From Methanosarcinales archaeon (GTDB lineage Archaea; Halobacteriota; Methanosarcinia; Methanosarcinales; Methanocomedenaceae), in the NCBI GenBank assembly GCA_030666885.1, contig DAOUWY010000013.1, forward strand, positions 1 through 17,349: DNA of 17,349 bases. Direction: 5' to 3'. The notes below the pieces were generated by a model. It ran no database searches. It was not told where the DNA came from and saw nothing but the letters and a program-made list of their open reading frames with translations. Shown here one piece after another: positions 6,533-15,448 of this stretch. Within the stretch, counting starts at the first letter, position 1. The number at the start of each line of letters is the position of its first letter. The position numbers were made by a program, and so were the translations under genes.

Positions 6533-9500
6533 ATGATTCCCATTGTATCCACTGGACGTATACATGCCAGTCACCCAATCCGGGCTATGTCTTTACTTGC
6601 TGCCTGCACGTGCTTAGTTGTACTATTTTTGATGATGTGCGGGGTGGCAGAAGCTGCGGACTATGACTCGATCGATATCACTTCTGCAAACTGTGTGGAA
6701 TGGAGCACAAATCTGAGCAATAACGTGAGCGTTATTTCCAACAACATCAATGTGATCAGCGGCACGCTGCACCTCAGCAGTGCAACGATACTGATGGGGA
6801 ACGAAGGCTCAATCAATGTCCGGAATGGCGCAACAATGAATGTGGCCAGTGGTTCAATGATCACGCATAATTCCAGCGGCAACTATCACTATACCTACTA
6901 TGACGGTAGCTACGGCAATCTGAGTGACAGCACTATTGAACACAGTTATGAATTAGAAATAGCTACCACAAATAGCATAACCATCACGGGCTGTACCATC
7001 AGCAACAACCTGAATCATGGCATCCACCTGAACTCAACCTCGGGATATGTTAACATCACTGACTGCACTATCAGCAATACCGTCCAGCAGCACGGCATAT
7101 TCATAGAATCCTCACAAGGAAATATCCTGCGAAATAACAATTTGAACAACAACAATGGGAATTACAGCCTGTACGTCACTGGAAACTACGATCAGGACAT
7201 CGACACCAGCAACAACGTAAACGGCGGCAGGGTGTATTATAATTTCAACGACAGCGGCACGATCACAGACTTGGACATCGGGCACGTAACCATCGTTGAC
7301 TGCAGCGATCTGTTGTTTACAAACTGCAAAATACATAATGGCGACGGCGTTCGGATCAGGGGAGTATCATCGAATGTGATAATCAGGGTCAGCACGATCG
7401 AGAACAATACGATCCACGGTATCAATTTTGAATCGACAAGCTGGAATAACATCACATCAGTCCTCATAAAGAACAACGCAAAACATGGGGTTTATTTTGT
7501 CGATTCGAGCAATAATCTTATAAACGACAGTCATATTCTGGATAACACTGGTGATGGTATTCATTCAGGCGGTACAAGCAGTCGCAACCGTATCAGCAGC
7601 AACAGCATCATCAATAACGTTAAAGGTTTATTTCTGACAGGAAATGGACATAATAATTTCACAGATAATAATATATCAGGCAACCGTAACAATGGAATTG
7701 TTCTGGGAATATCCGGAGACAATTCAAGTGAGTATAATATCTTCCATAATAACACTATCAGATTTAATGATATCTCGGGTATCACATTTGGGACAAATTA
7801 CAACACTCTGACAAACAACACCATCTCGGAAAACTTGTATTTGGCATTTGAAATTCTTGATTATTATTATAATTATATCTGGCGCAGCAACACAGCAAAC
7901 GGCGAGGAAATTAATTATTACTATAATGAAAATGGCAATACGGTCCAGTCAAAGTCACTCACGGCATATAATGTAAGCAATGTGGGAAAGATCACACTTG
8001 TGAACTGTAACAACTTTAATATTCATGATAATAACCTCTTGAACAACATCAATTCTGATTCCGGGGGTTACGGCATATTTTTGCGGAATTCTGGTAATAA
8101 CGATTTTGCAGACATTACCTTATCCAATAACTATGACGGTATTAAATTGTATAGATCATCAAATAATAATTTCACACATCTGCAAACAATAAATCCGAGT
8201 AACCAGCACGGAGCGTCCTTATTGGATTCAGATTATAACAGCATCACAGATAGCAGCCTTACAGCTACGAACTTAAATGGATTGAAGATATCCTCATCTG
8301 ATCATACTACCCTGTCAAATATCATGATCTCATCTGTGAACCAGTCAGGATTAGACACTGATAATGCCCATTATACTTACATCACGAACGCTACAATCGT
8401 ATCAACTGAGGCAGACGGTGCATATATGACATCATCCGACCATGTAACCATCAGAGAATCCCGCATCACTGCCAACAACACAGGCATATATTTTAATGGT
8501 TCCAATAACACAGACCTGATCAACAACACGATCGGTGGTAAAGACGGTATCTGCATGTCAGAGTCGCACTTGGGCAACCTTACGAAAAACAACATCGATG
8601 CCACACTAAGGGGCATCTTCCTGACAACATCAAGGGATTTCAAATTAACTGTAAACAACATTACGAAATACACGATCACAGGCATACTACTTGAAGAGTA
8701 CTCAACGAACAACACGATGATCGGTAATGATTTTACACGAAATGGATCCAAGTTCGATATCAGGATAAATGACTCGGATGATGCAATCATCGCCCCGAAT
8801 AATACGGTTACTGCGAATTATACATTCTATCTCACAAAAGACACCAGACTCTGCACGCTTGATACCGTATTCAACAAAACAATGGTCGGCTGCGAGGATA
8901 CTTCAAATCTGACACTGATGTGGAGGATCGATGTGCTCTGCTGGGACAACTACCATAAAGAGCCGATGTGGACGAACCTCACAGTGCGATATAGAGATAT
9001 AAGCGATTATGACGAGTCGCTGTGCTGGGAAGGTGAGACCCCGAATGCAAATGGCAGATTGAGTAACAATGCCTTTGATGATTACGGTCCTCCCACTGCG
9101 AGCAGCAACTGGCTCCCTGTAATCGAGTACAAGCAGAACACAAGCAAAAAGACGAACTACCAGCCGATGAATTGCACGGCAGTCAACAGGTGGGATGTGC
9201 TTAATAAGATATATGACCAGAGCTACAAGAACATCACGACCGTGATCTCAGGACCCGGGATCACCATTCTCGTGGAAGCGGGTCACACCCCAAATGGCAA
9301 GTGCTACTACTGCCATGTTGAAAAACTCATGAATACGGATGGCACGTACAAGTTCCCGAATACGATACACTGGACAAAGTACAACGAAAGGATCATGAAC
9401 GCCTCAATGGACGATCCTTACACTCCCGGACGGTGCATCGACTGTCATGATAAAAATGATTCCGAAAACATACCGCACGGAAACACAAGCGGGAAGGATC

Positions 9501-12500
9501 TCTTATATCAGCCAAGCCCGCAGTTATGCTACAACGGCAAAGGCAACCAGACATGCCACAATTCAAGTGCTATCAGAGTGGAACTGAACCAGAAGGAGCA
9601 GTTCAGCAATACGACCCACCACCAGCTCGAGGATGGGAAACTTGCATGTAAGGCATGTCACGACAATCATGGGTCAAAGCATCAGTTCGATCTGCTGAGG
9701 TATTATACGAATGTTAATCGATCAACGTATGACTCAGCCAACTTTGCCCTTTGTTTCGTGTGTCATCTTGAGGAAAAGATCGTGGCAAAGATGTCGGGTG
9801 AGACCGGGCATCTTGCAAACTATATGAACCAGACGAACTTCCGGGATGAATATAATTCTGGGAAGGGCTTTGGTGGTGGATTCCAGAATGTCCACTCTCC
9901 ACAAGAAGAGTCGTTGGATACACATTTAAAATTTAACTGCTATGCCTGCCACAACCCTCATGGTGCTGTGAATCCTGCTATGACACGATCTGATCTAAAT
10001 TACACTTATATCACCAATCTCACACCCCCGGGCGATAAGTATCCAGATGGCGATTGGGAGAATCAGACCATATTAGGTCAGGCAAACTGGTCGGACCCGA
10101 CCCTGAATCAGGGGGGTGGACTTTGGCCATTGCCGGGAGTTGGGGATTGGACGAGATGTGTAACGTGGTGCCATTCAAATGGATATGATACAACTAATAA
10201 TCTTCCAGACTATTTCTCCTACCGCGAATTCATCGAATACGAAACCGCGGGCGGCGCGGGTTGTCTTGAGTGTCATGACAACAATGCTTTTGCATACAAC
10301 GAAATCCCGATCCGCCAGATCGTGAACCTGACCGCAGTAAAACGTGCGATGCACAGCAACCTGAGCGGTGCGTTCAGAAGTGGCAGTAAACTTCAGGGGA
10401 CTAACAGGACCTTCACTGAATGGCTAGAATACCGTGAATATACCGCTGCACAGATCAATAATATCACCGAAGATAATGCGATCTGCTGGGCATGTCACTG
10501 CACCAACGGAACACCGCCATCTCCGAATTTCCATCCCGACCGGGCGCTGAATCCGTACAAGTGCCCGAAGTGCCACGGACCTTATGATGGTCAGCCACCG
10601 CACACGCAGGGACTTGTTGCTGCAATCGATAACCATGGTCCGACCACCAAGGGCATAGGATCGATGTTCATCCAGACCGATGTCGGAAGTAACGGATCAT
10701 GCCAAGACTGCCATGCGCCAAGTCGTCTTTCTGATGATGACATAGGTGATCTCACGGTCTGGAAATGGGGATATGGGAAATATGGACATGCCGGTAAATA
10801 CCCGAATCCTGCTAAGAACTGGATCCCCTACACAGGCACAACCACGATGGGCAATGTCTCTCACTACGGATTAAACAGATCGCAAGGTGAGGCATTCAAT
10901 ATTGCAAATCCTCTCCTGGACACCTCCGACTGCCTGTTCTGCCATTGCAACACAACCAACGGGCAGATATGGGGCAATGCCCCGAATGTGACCGATAATA
11001 TGTACGGCACGAACACATCAAACCTTTCAGAGTGCTACACCTACTGTCATGTACTCCCTAACTACCTGGACGTCATAACCGAGGATAACATCCCACATTT
11101 CCATGATAAGTCGCTCTATGCCGGTGGCGGGTTCGACTGCGTGGTCTGCCATGACATCAACAGTTCGTTCGGAGTCCATTCGCTTGTCGATGCAGACGCG
11201 ATTGCTGCCGGCATTCACAGGAACGTTACCAACAACACCTACACCGACATCCTTGAATGCGATCCGAGATCAAAGCCCTGCTGGGGCTGTCACAACAGCA
11301 ATGGCATGCAGCCGGAGGGAATGGGGGACCGGAATTATATTTACCAACCGCAGAAGAAGCCGTGGTCATGTGAGGACTGCCACACACGAAGCGATGAATG
11401 GAACGCAGCAACGAGTTACGGCGAGACATGGATAAGTTCGAGTTATCCGAAGAACCGCCTGCCCCCGATAATATACGCGCATTACCCGAACTCAACGACG
11501 CTCAAGACTAATATGATCGGCGAGGGGACATGTATGGACTGCCACAACAACAGCATCAACCACGACCACGTAGACACACAAGGAAAGCTGCTCTGTAACA
11601 CGCTCGCTTCGAACATCTCGCACTACGGCACTACGACAGACTTGATTTATCCGACCGAGGACTGCAGCATCTGCCACAACACCACACCCGACATTGCAAC
11701 GAAGTGGGGGGGCGCCCGGCAGAATAGACACGGCAACTTCACGGACGAATCAAACCAGACTGATGGTTGCTACGTATGCCATACAAATGACAATGAAACC
11801 CCGGTGGACTTACATGCAGCGAATCTGTGGTCGGGAACAGGTGGACCCGAGTGTCTGGAATGCCATGACAATGATGGATTTGCAGTGAGAAAACGGATCA
11901 ATGAGAGCGTATATGAGGATGCAGTCCACGGCAGGATGAACAACGCCACCACCGGTCCATACGGCACTAACCAGTCGTGCTGGGTCTGCCACTTCGAAAA
12001 TGGCACGAATGTGGATGAGCACAGTATGAGGAAGGATGTGCCGTATCTTTGCGACGACTGCCACAACAAAGTTGGTGGTCCGTTCGGCAATGTGAGCGAT
12101 GCTCCGAACGTTTATAACCACTTCAGGAACGGAACCAACATATCTGCGTACTGGACGCTTCCGACAGACCTGGACTCATGCATTATATGCCATAACCAGT
12201 CAGAGATGAAGTATCTGTTCACAGAGAACGACAACTACCGCACCACATTATCGGTCTTGTCCCATTACGGTGATAACGGAAACGATATCGCAGTCTTATA
12301 CAATGAAATAACCTACTCCAACGATTACTGCCGGTACTGCCATAACAATGATTCAACTCCGTTTGTAGAGTGGAATAATATGAAAAAGATCGAACACTAT
12401 CCAAACCAGACTTGTGCTGAATGTCATGGTGAGGGCAGGTTCCATAATGAAACATTGACACGGGCACTTACTGATGGGAACTGCACCGATTGCCATGCAA

Positions 12501-13597
12501 CGTATGGTAGTCACCAGGAAGGCTTAAAATATAGGATCAATGTTACAGCAGTGAATTCAGGAGTACATGCGAATGTGAATCATAACATGTCCGACGACGC
12601 TGAAACACGTACTAAAGATAGGAACAATTCCAAGTGCTGGGGCTGCCATGTTCCGAATGGGACATGGCCGGAAGATGGGCATAGAGACACATTCAACAAT
12701 GATGCGTATCTCTGCTATGACTGCCACAACGGCACTTATGCATACGAGAACGTGAACACCGCAACCGCGGTCTACAACCACTTCAAGAGCGGCATCAATA
12801 TCAAAGCAAACACGAATGCTACGACGAACTCTGAGTCCTGCGGATACGGCTGCCACAACCTCACCAGCATGAAGGTTCCCAACTTTGACAATTTCGCAGG
12901 GTCGGGGCAGGCTGAGTATCGTCTGAATCTGTCACAGTCGTCGCATTATCCGCAAAACCGCACCGACATTATCATAAACGACAACCTCTCTGACTGCATA
13001 TGGTGCCACCGGGACCCGACAAACGAGTTCATTGACATATTCGATTATGCAGGTGAGCCGAACTTCACAGAAAACATCCCACATGGGACAAAGACGTCCG
13101 GCTGCATAGTTGTGGAATGCCATAATACAGGCAGGATACATGATTCAAGTCTTAAAATCCCAACACTGAGCTGGTCCGAAGAGTGCGGAGGCTGCCACTT
13201 CGGACTGAACGACACTGATGCTTATGTGAATGAAACCATGTTCAATGCAAGTGTACATGGGGCTATGAAATGTATCGACTGTCACATTAATGAAACATTT
13301 AATAAATCATTGGTCCACCCGGTCGAAGACTACACCTGGAAATGGTGTGAATGCTGTCATTCATACCAGACTGACCTGGTCAATGAAAAGGATCGGCACA
13401 ATGTGACAAATACGCCATCCACATATTCGGTTGGAGGAACGAACGTGCTTGATATCACGGACTGCACCACCTGCCATAATGCAACAGCATATAATGCCAC
13501 TGTCGATTATTATAATACCAATGAAGATACCAATGAATGCAGGTATTGCCACGTATATCCGGATAAAGGTAATAGAACAAGCCAGGAGTGGTACTGA
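6533..13597 (+). CDS. Giant secreted beta-helix/multiheme cytochrome c fusion (about 31-36 hemes)
   Basis: A 2354-residue surface protein. A signal peptide (hydrophobic core about residues 19-38, likely cleavage after AEA at 41) is followed by an Asn-rich right-handed beta-helix of NosD/PbH1 type, about residues 45-755. A cysteine-containing domain (about 760-920) leads to the heme region (924-2340). I count 31 CxxCH motifs plus three CX3CH (residues 1209, 1501, 2103), one CX4CH (2191) and one possible CX8CH (999). Four successive blocks of six motifs are recognisable, each starting CWxCH with NG nearby. N-x-S/T sequons are dense, as expected of a glycosylated archaeal surface protein. There is no C-terminal membrane segment or obvious S-layer anchor; it ends SQEWY. 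The next cytochrome gene starts 6 bases after the stop, so they form an operon. Role inferred: extracellular electron conduit, with the beta-helix for adhesion or glycan binding. Confidence 0.9.
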   Translation: MIPIVSTGRIHASHPIRAMSLLAACTCLVVLFLMMCGVAEAADYDSIDITSANCVEWSTNLSNNVSVISNNINVISGTLHLSSATILMGNEGSINVRNGATMNVASGSMITHNSSGNYHYTYYDGSYGNLSDSTIEHSYELEIATTNSITITGCTISNNLNHGIHLNSTSGYVNITDCTISNTVQQHGIFIESSQGNILRNNNLNNNNGNYSLYVTGNYDQDIDTSNNVNGGRVYYNFNDSGTITDLDIGHVTIVDCSDLLFTNCKIHNGDGVRIRGVSSNVIIRVSTIENNTIHGINFESTSWNNITSVLIKNNAKHGVYFVDSSNNLINDSHILDNTGDGIHSGGTSSRNRISSNSIINNVKGLFLTGNGHNNFTDNNISGNRNNGIVLGISGDNSSEYNIFHNNTIRFNDISGITFGTNYNTLTNNTISENLYLAFEILDYYYNYIWRSNTANGEEINYYYNENGNTVQSKSLTAYNVSNVGKITLVNCNNFNIHDNNLLNNINSDSGGYGIFLRNSGNNDFADITLSNNYDGIKLYRSSNNNFTHLQTINPSNQHGASLLDSDYNSITDSSLTATNLNGLKISSSDHTTLSNIMISSVNQSGLDTDNAHYTYITNATIVSTEADGAYMTSSDHVTIRESRITANNTGIYFNGSNNTDLINNTIGGKDGICMSESHLGNLTKNNIDATLRGIFLTTSRDFKLTVNNITKYTITGILLEEYSTNNTMIGNDFTRNGSKFDIRINDSDDAIIAPNNTVTANYTFYLTKDTRLCTLDTVFNKTMVGCEDTSNLTLMWRIDVLCWDNYHKEPMWTNLTVRYRDISDYDESLCWEGETPNANGRLSNNAFDDYGPPTASSNWLPVIEYKQNTSKKTNYQPMNCTAVNRWDVLNKIYDQSYKNITTVISGPGITILVEAGHTPNGKCYYCHVEKLMNTDGTYKFPNTIHWTKYNERIMNASMDDPYTPGRCIDCHDKNDSENIPHGNTSGKDLLYQPSPQLCYNGKGNQTCHNSSAIRVELNQKEQFSNTTHHQLEDGKLACKACHDNHGSKHQFDLLRYYTNVNRSTYDSANFALCFVCHLEEKIVAKMSGETGHLANYMNQTNFRDEYNSGKGFGGGFQNVHSPQEESLDTHLKFNCYACHNPHGAVNPAMTRSDLNYTYITNLTPPGDKYPDGDWENQTILGQANWSDPTLNQGGGLWPLPGVGDWTRCVTWCHSNGYDTTNNLPDYFSYREFIEYETAGGAGCLECHDNNAFAYNEIPIRQIVNLTAVKRAMHSNLSGAFRSGSKLQGTNRTFTEWLEYREYTAAQINNITEDNAICWACHCTNGTPPSPNFHPDRALNPYKCPKCHGPYDGQPPHTQGLVAAIDNHGPTTKGIGSMFIQTDVGSNGSCQDCHAPSRLSDDDIGDLTVWKWGYGKYGHAGKYPNPAKNWIPYTGTTTMGNVSHYGLNRSQGEAFNIANPLLDTSDCLFCHCNTTNGQIWGNAPNVTDNMYGTNTSNLSECYTYCHVLPNYLDVITEDNIPHFHDKSLYAGGGFDCVVCHDINSSFGVHSLVDADAIAAGIHRNVTNNTYTDILECDPRSKPCWGCHNSNGMQPEGMGDRNYIYQPQKKPWSCEDCHTRSDEWNAATSYGETWISSSYPKNRLPPIIYAHYPNSTTLKTNMIGEGTCMDCHNNSINHDHVDTQGKLLCNTLASNISHYGTTTDLIYPTEDCSICHNTTPDIATKWGGARQNRHGNFTDESNQTDGCYVCHTNDNETPVDLHAANLWSGTGGPECLECHDNDGFAVRKRINESVYEDAVHGRMNNATTGPYGTNQSCWVCHFENGTNVDEHSMRKDVPYLCDDCHNKVGGPFGNVSDAPNVYNHFRNGTNISAYWTLPTDLDSCIICHNQSEMKYLFTENDNYRTTLSVLSHYGDNGNDIAVLYNEITYSNDYCRYCHNNDSTPFVEWNNMKKIEHYPNQTCAECHGEGRFHNETLTRALTDGNCTDCHATYGSHQEGLKYRINVTAVNSGVHANVNHNMSDDAETRTKDRNNSKCWGCHVPNGTWPEDGHRDTFNNDAYLCYDCHNGTYAYENVNTATAVYNHFKSGINIKANTNATTNSESCGYGCHNLTSMKVPNFDNFAGSGQAEYRLNLSQSSHYPQNRTDIIINDNLSDCIWCHRDPTNEFIDIFDYAGEPNFTENIPHGTKTSGCIVVECHNTGRIHDSSLKIPTLSWSEECGGCHFGLNDTDAYVNETMFNASVHGAMKCIDCHINETFNKSLVHPVEDYTWKWCECCHSYQTDLVNEKDRHNVTNTPSTYSVGGTNVLDITDCTTCHNATAYNATVDYYNTNEDTNECRYCHVYPDKGNRTSQEWY
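10484..13198 (+). repeat. Four tandem six-heme protein modules within the giant cytochrome
   Basis: CWxCH motifs occur at 10484, 11279, 11978 and 12635, about 265, 233 and 219 codons apart, and each interval holds six heme motifs. Slot 2 follows a tyrosine or tryptophan (KCPKCH, SCEDCH, LCDDCH, LCYDCH). Slot 4 follows an SHYG or SHYP (as in NVSHYG, NISHYG, VLSHYG, SSHYP). Slot 6 is followed by a stretch ending in a V/I/A-H-x-x-N/M motif (GIHRN, AVHGR, GVHAN, SVHGA). A less similar fifth block precedes them (about 9527-10276). The DNA itself is well diverged, so this is an old internal duplication. Confidence 0.75.
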
Positions 13598-13603
13598 AAG
13601 TCT

Positions 13604-14020
13604 ATGATCCCCAAAAAAATAATAATGGCGGGAATCCTGGTTATATTGATCATAGGTATAGCTAATGCTATGCTTTCAGGCAGTCACGAATTATTTAAAA
13701 CCGAGCCCACCCCCCAGGAATTTTGCAGCAAATGCCACTCTGCATCTGCAGCCAATGTCAGCGCTGGTGCACACAAGCCGATAAATTGCTTATGTCATGG
13801 ATACAATCCAAACTCAAGTGCGCAATATAATGTTAATCTGACACATAACCTTACCAAAAAGATATATTGTACCAACTGTCACTCAAAGTATAATGAAACA
13901 TCCGGTGATATTATAATCTATAGTGGTATAAGCGGATTAAACCAGTCTGCGCATTACATCATAAATGGAACAGACCCTCAATTATATGACAACAGCAGGG
14001 GGTTTTTCGGTGATCCTTAG
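13604..14020 (+). CDS. Small membrane-anchored cytochrome c, 2 CxxCH plus one CxCH
   Basis: A 138-residue protein with an N-terminal membrane segment (about residues 5-22), then SGSHELF and heme motifs CSKCH (C41) and CTNCH (C89). Between them is C62-L-C64-H, a CxCH with only one residue between the cysteines, matched by CFCH in the third small cytochrome. The N-terminal layout (hydrophobic helix, M-x-SG-x-H, first heme about ten residues later) is shared with the genes at 14136 and 15998, so the three are probably paralogs. It starts 6 bases after the giant cytochrome's stop, with CAGGAG some 14 bases ahead inside that gene, so it is almost surely co-transcribed and translationally coupled. 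Sequons suggest an extracytoplasmic position. It ends at TAG. Likely an electron relay between membrane and giant cytochrome (inference). Confidence 0.8.
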   Translation: MIPKKIIMAGILVILIIGIANAMLSGSHELFKTEPTPQEFCSKCHSASAANVSAGAHKPINCLCHGYNPNSSAQYNVNLTHNLTKKIYCTNCHSKYNETSGDIIIYSGISGLNQSAHYIINGTDPQLYDNSRGFFGDP

Positions 14021-14135
14021 TATATCTGTAATTTTGGAATACGGGGATGTGACCTGTTTATTCAATCAGGAAATGCATAGATATGTAATGGCAGATATGA
14101 ATTGCCAAATACCTGTTAATATTGTTAGGTGAATT

Positions 14136-14909
14136 ATGGGACGTAGTAAGATATTATTGATAATTGGTTTATTAGCGCTTGCAATATTTATTGTGCCCGA
14201 TGTACTTTCAATGTTTTCGGGGCAGCATAGATTTTATGATGAAGTTAACTGCCAGCGCTGCCATTTTGCAGAATATAGTGAGGTAGATGGATCTGCTACC
14301 GGTCTGGTACATATCAGGGCAGCCAGCAACACTAATTATACTACTTATCTTGCCATAGGGGGTATTGATTATTATCCATCAAACGGCACAATTTATTCTG
14401 TTGATGATAAGACCTGGACATGGGCCGACAATTCATGGAACAATGATTCAACATCATTATTAGTCAGTCTGGATCATAATGGTGATTCACAGATCAATGG
14501 AAATGAAATCTGTCACCTATGCCACAATACATCATTAATAGACAAGCCTGATGCGCATTCAATAACAATGAGAACATGTGATGATGACTGGTGTCACGGC
14601 AACAGGAATTATGTTTTAAATGACCCCGAACTGTTCAACACGTTACAGACAAGGATCAATGTGGGAACGGTCTTAAATTACTCTGGCAATATTCATAGAT
14701 CGTTCTATCTCAGCCAGAGTAATGAGTCAACGGGGTACGTAGCAGGTAAGCCATTTAACCATACGATGGGAAATGTCGCAGGAAATGATAATTATATTTC
14801 AAAGGGTTACTGGACATGCATTGGCTGTCATTCCGAGGTTCAGGTTGATATAGAAATCATTCCCGGTGAATATAATCATACAGGTGGGCCACGGCGCAAA
14901 TACCTGTAA
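14136..14909 (+). CDS. Membrane-anchored cytochrome c with an EF-hand-like loop
   Basis: A 257-residue protein preceded by a strong ribosome site (AGGTGA at 14127-14132). A membrane helix (about residues 6-24) ends in LSMFSGQHRFYD, followed by heme motifs CQRCH (C39), CHLCH (C126), CDDDWCH (C148, a CX4CH as known from cytochrome c3) and CIGCH (C228), so three or four hemes. Residues 113-124 (DHNGDSQINGNE) match the calcium loop pattern D-x-N-x-D-x-x-I-x-x-x-E of EF-hands and dockerins, directly before the second heme. Anchor and first heme (SMFxGQH, then CxRCHFAE) match the gene at 15998, marking them as paralogs. The last 11 codons overlap the convergent gene on the minus strand. Inferred role: membrane-side electron transfer to the surface cytochrome. 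Confidence 0.83.
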   Translation: MGRSKILLIIGLLALAIFIVPDVLSMFSGQHRFYDEVNCQRCHFAEYSEVDGSATGLVHIRAASNTNYTTYLAIGGIDYYPSNGTIYSVDDKTWTWADNSWNNDSTSLLVSLDHNGDSQINGNEICHLCHNTSLIDKPDAHSITMRTCDDDWCHGNRNYVLNDPELFNTLQTRINVGTVLNYSGNIHRSFYLSQSNESTGYVAGKPFNHTMGNVAGNDNYISKGYWTCIGCHSEVQVDIEIIPGEYNHTGGPRRKYL

Positions 14910-15319
14910 ACTGTACTAATTATATCTGATAATGAAAATGCAATAAGACCGCCGGTTATTGTGCTGATAATATCCGGGATTCTGAGTGTGGAAAAAATAA
15001 AATCCGTAAGTGCTAAGAAGTCTTTCGGATGATATGGCATACCGTGAATGATCTCGGTTTTAAAATAATAAATTATGATATATCCGATAAGAAGAGAGAC
15101 TATTGCAACCCCTGCGAAATAGAACAGGTTAACAGGTGAAATATCCATATTATCCTTCTCGTCCTGGCCGCTTATAACCACAAGTCCGACTCCGCTGACA
15201 AAACCAGCGATAATTCCAAGAATTGGTGCAAAATAGTTCATGAGTATAACGACTATTCCGTAGATAATACCGCCGGCGCCAGCACTTGCAACGGTTTTGA
15301 TTGAAATATTTTTGGGCAT
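14876..15319 (-). CDS. Hypothetical polytopic membrane protein
   Basis: A 147-residue hydrophobic protein with about four membrane segments: two close together in the first 45 residues, rich in glycine and alanine (GAGGIIYGIVV, then APILGIIAGFVSGVGLVVIS), one near residues 63-86, and one near 115-135. I do not recognise a family. The ATG at 15319 has GGATG about ten bases upstream and is preferred; a TTG at 15343 would add eight residues and sits better relative to a TATA-like TTTATAG near 15385-15393, so the start is uncertain. The 3' end overlaps the convergent cytochrome gene by 34 bases. It is the only minus-strand gene in the cytochrome cluster, which suggests either an unrelated function or insertion into the cluster. 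Confidence 0.7.
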   Translation of the reverse strand: MPKNISIKTVASAGAGGIIYGIVVILMNYFAPILGIIAGFVSGVGLVVISGQDEKDNMDISPVNLFYFAGVAIVSLLIGYIIIYYFKTEIIHGMPYHPKDFLALTDFIFSTLRIPDIISTITGGLIAFSLSDIISTVYRYLRRGPPV

Positions 15320-15448
15320 CAGATTTACATCCGTATCTATCAAATTTGAATGAAACTACTTGTTAATCCTGACAGTTACTTGATTCTATAAATGATTCTC
15401 ACACTTGTTTATTAAGTTTTTTAATTTGAATCCTATATTTCAGATGCC

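Noticed and set aside
6511..6600. Earlier ATG at 6511 as start of the giant cytochrome
   Set aside because: It is in a different frame from the cytochrome and yields no signal peptide leading into the beta-helix.
11103..11435. Plus-strand 110-codon ORF and several minus-strand ORFs inside the giant gene
   Set aside because: All are shadows of the giant cytochrome frame, whose heme motifs run continuously through the region.
14018..14065. Amber (TAG) stop of the small cytochrome at 13604 as a pyrrolysine codon
   Set aside because: Readthrough would add only about 15 residues with no heme motif before another TAG; no pyrrolysine context is seen.
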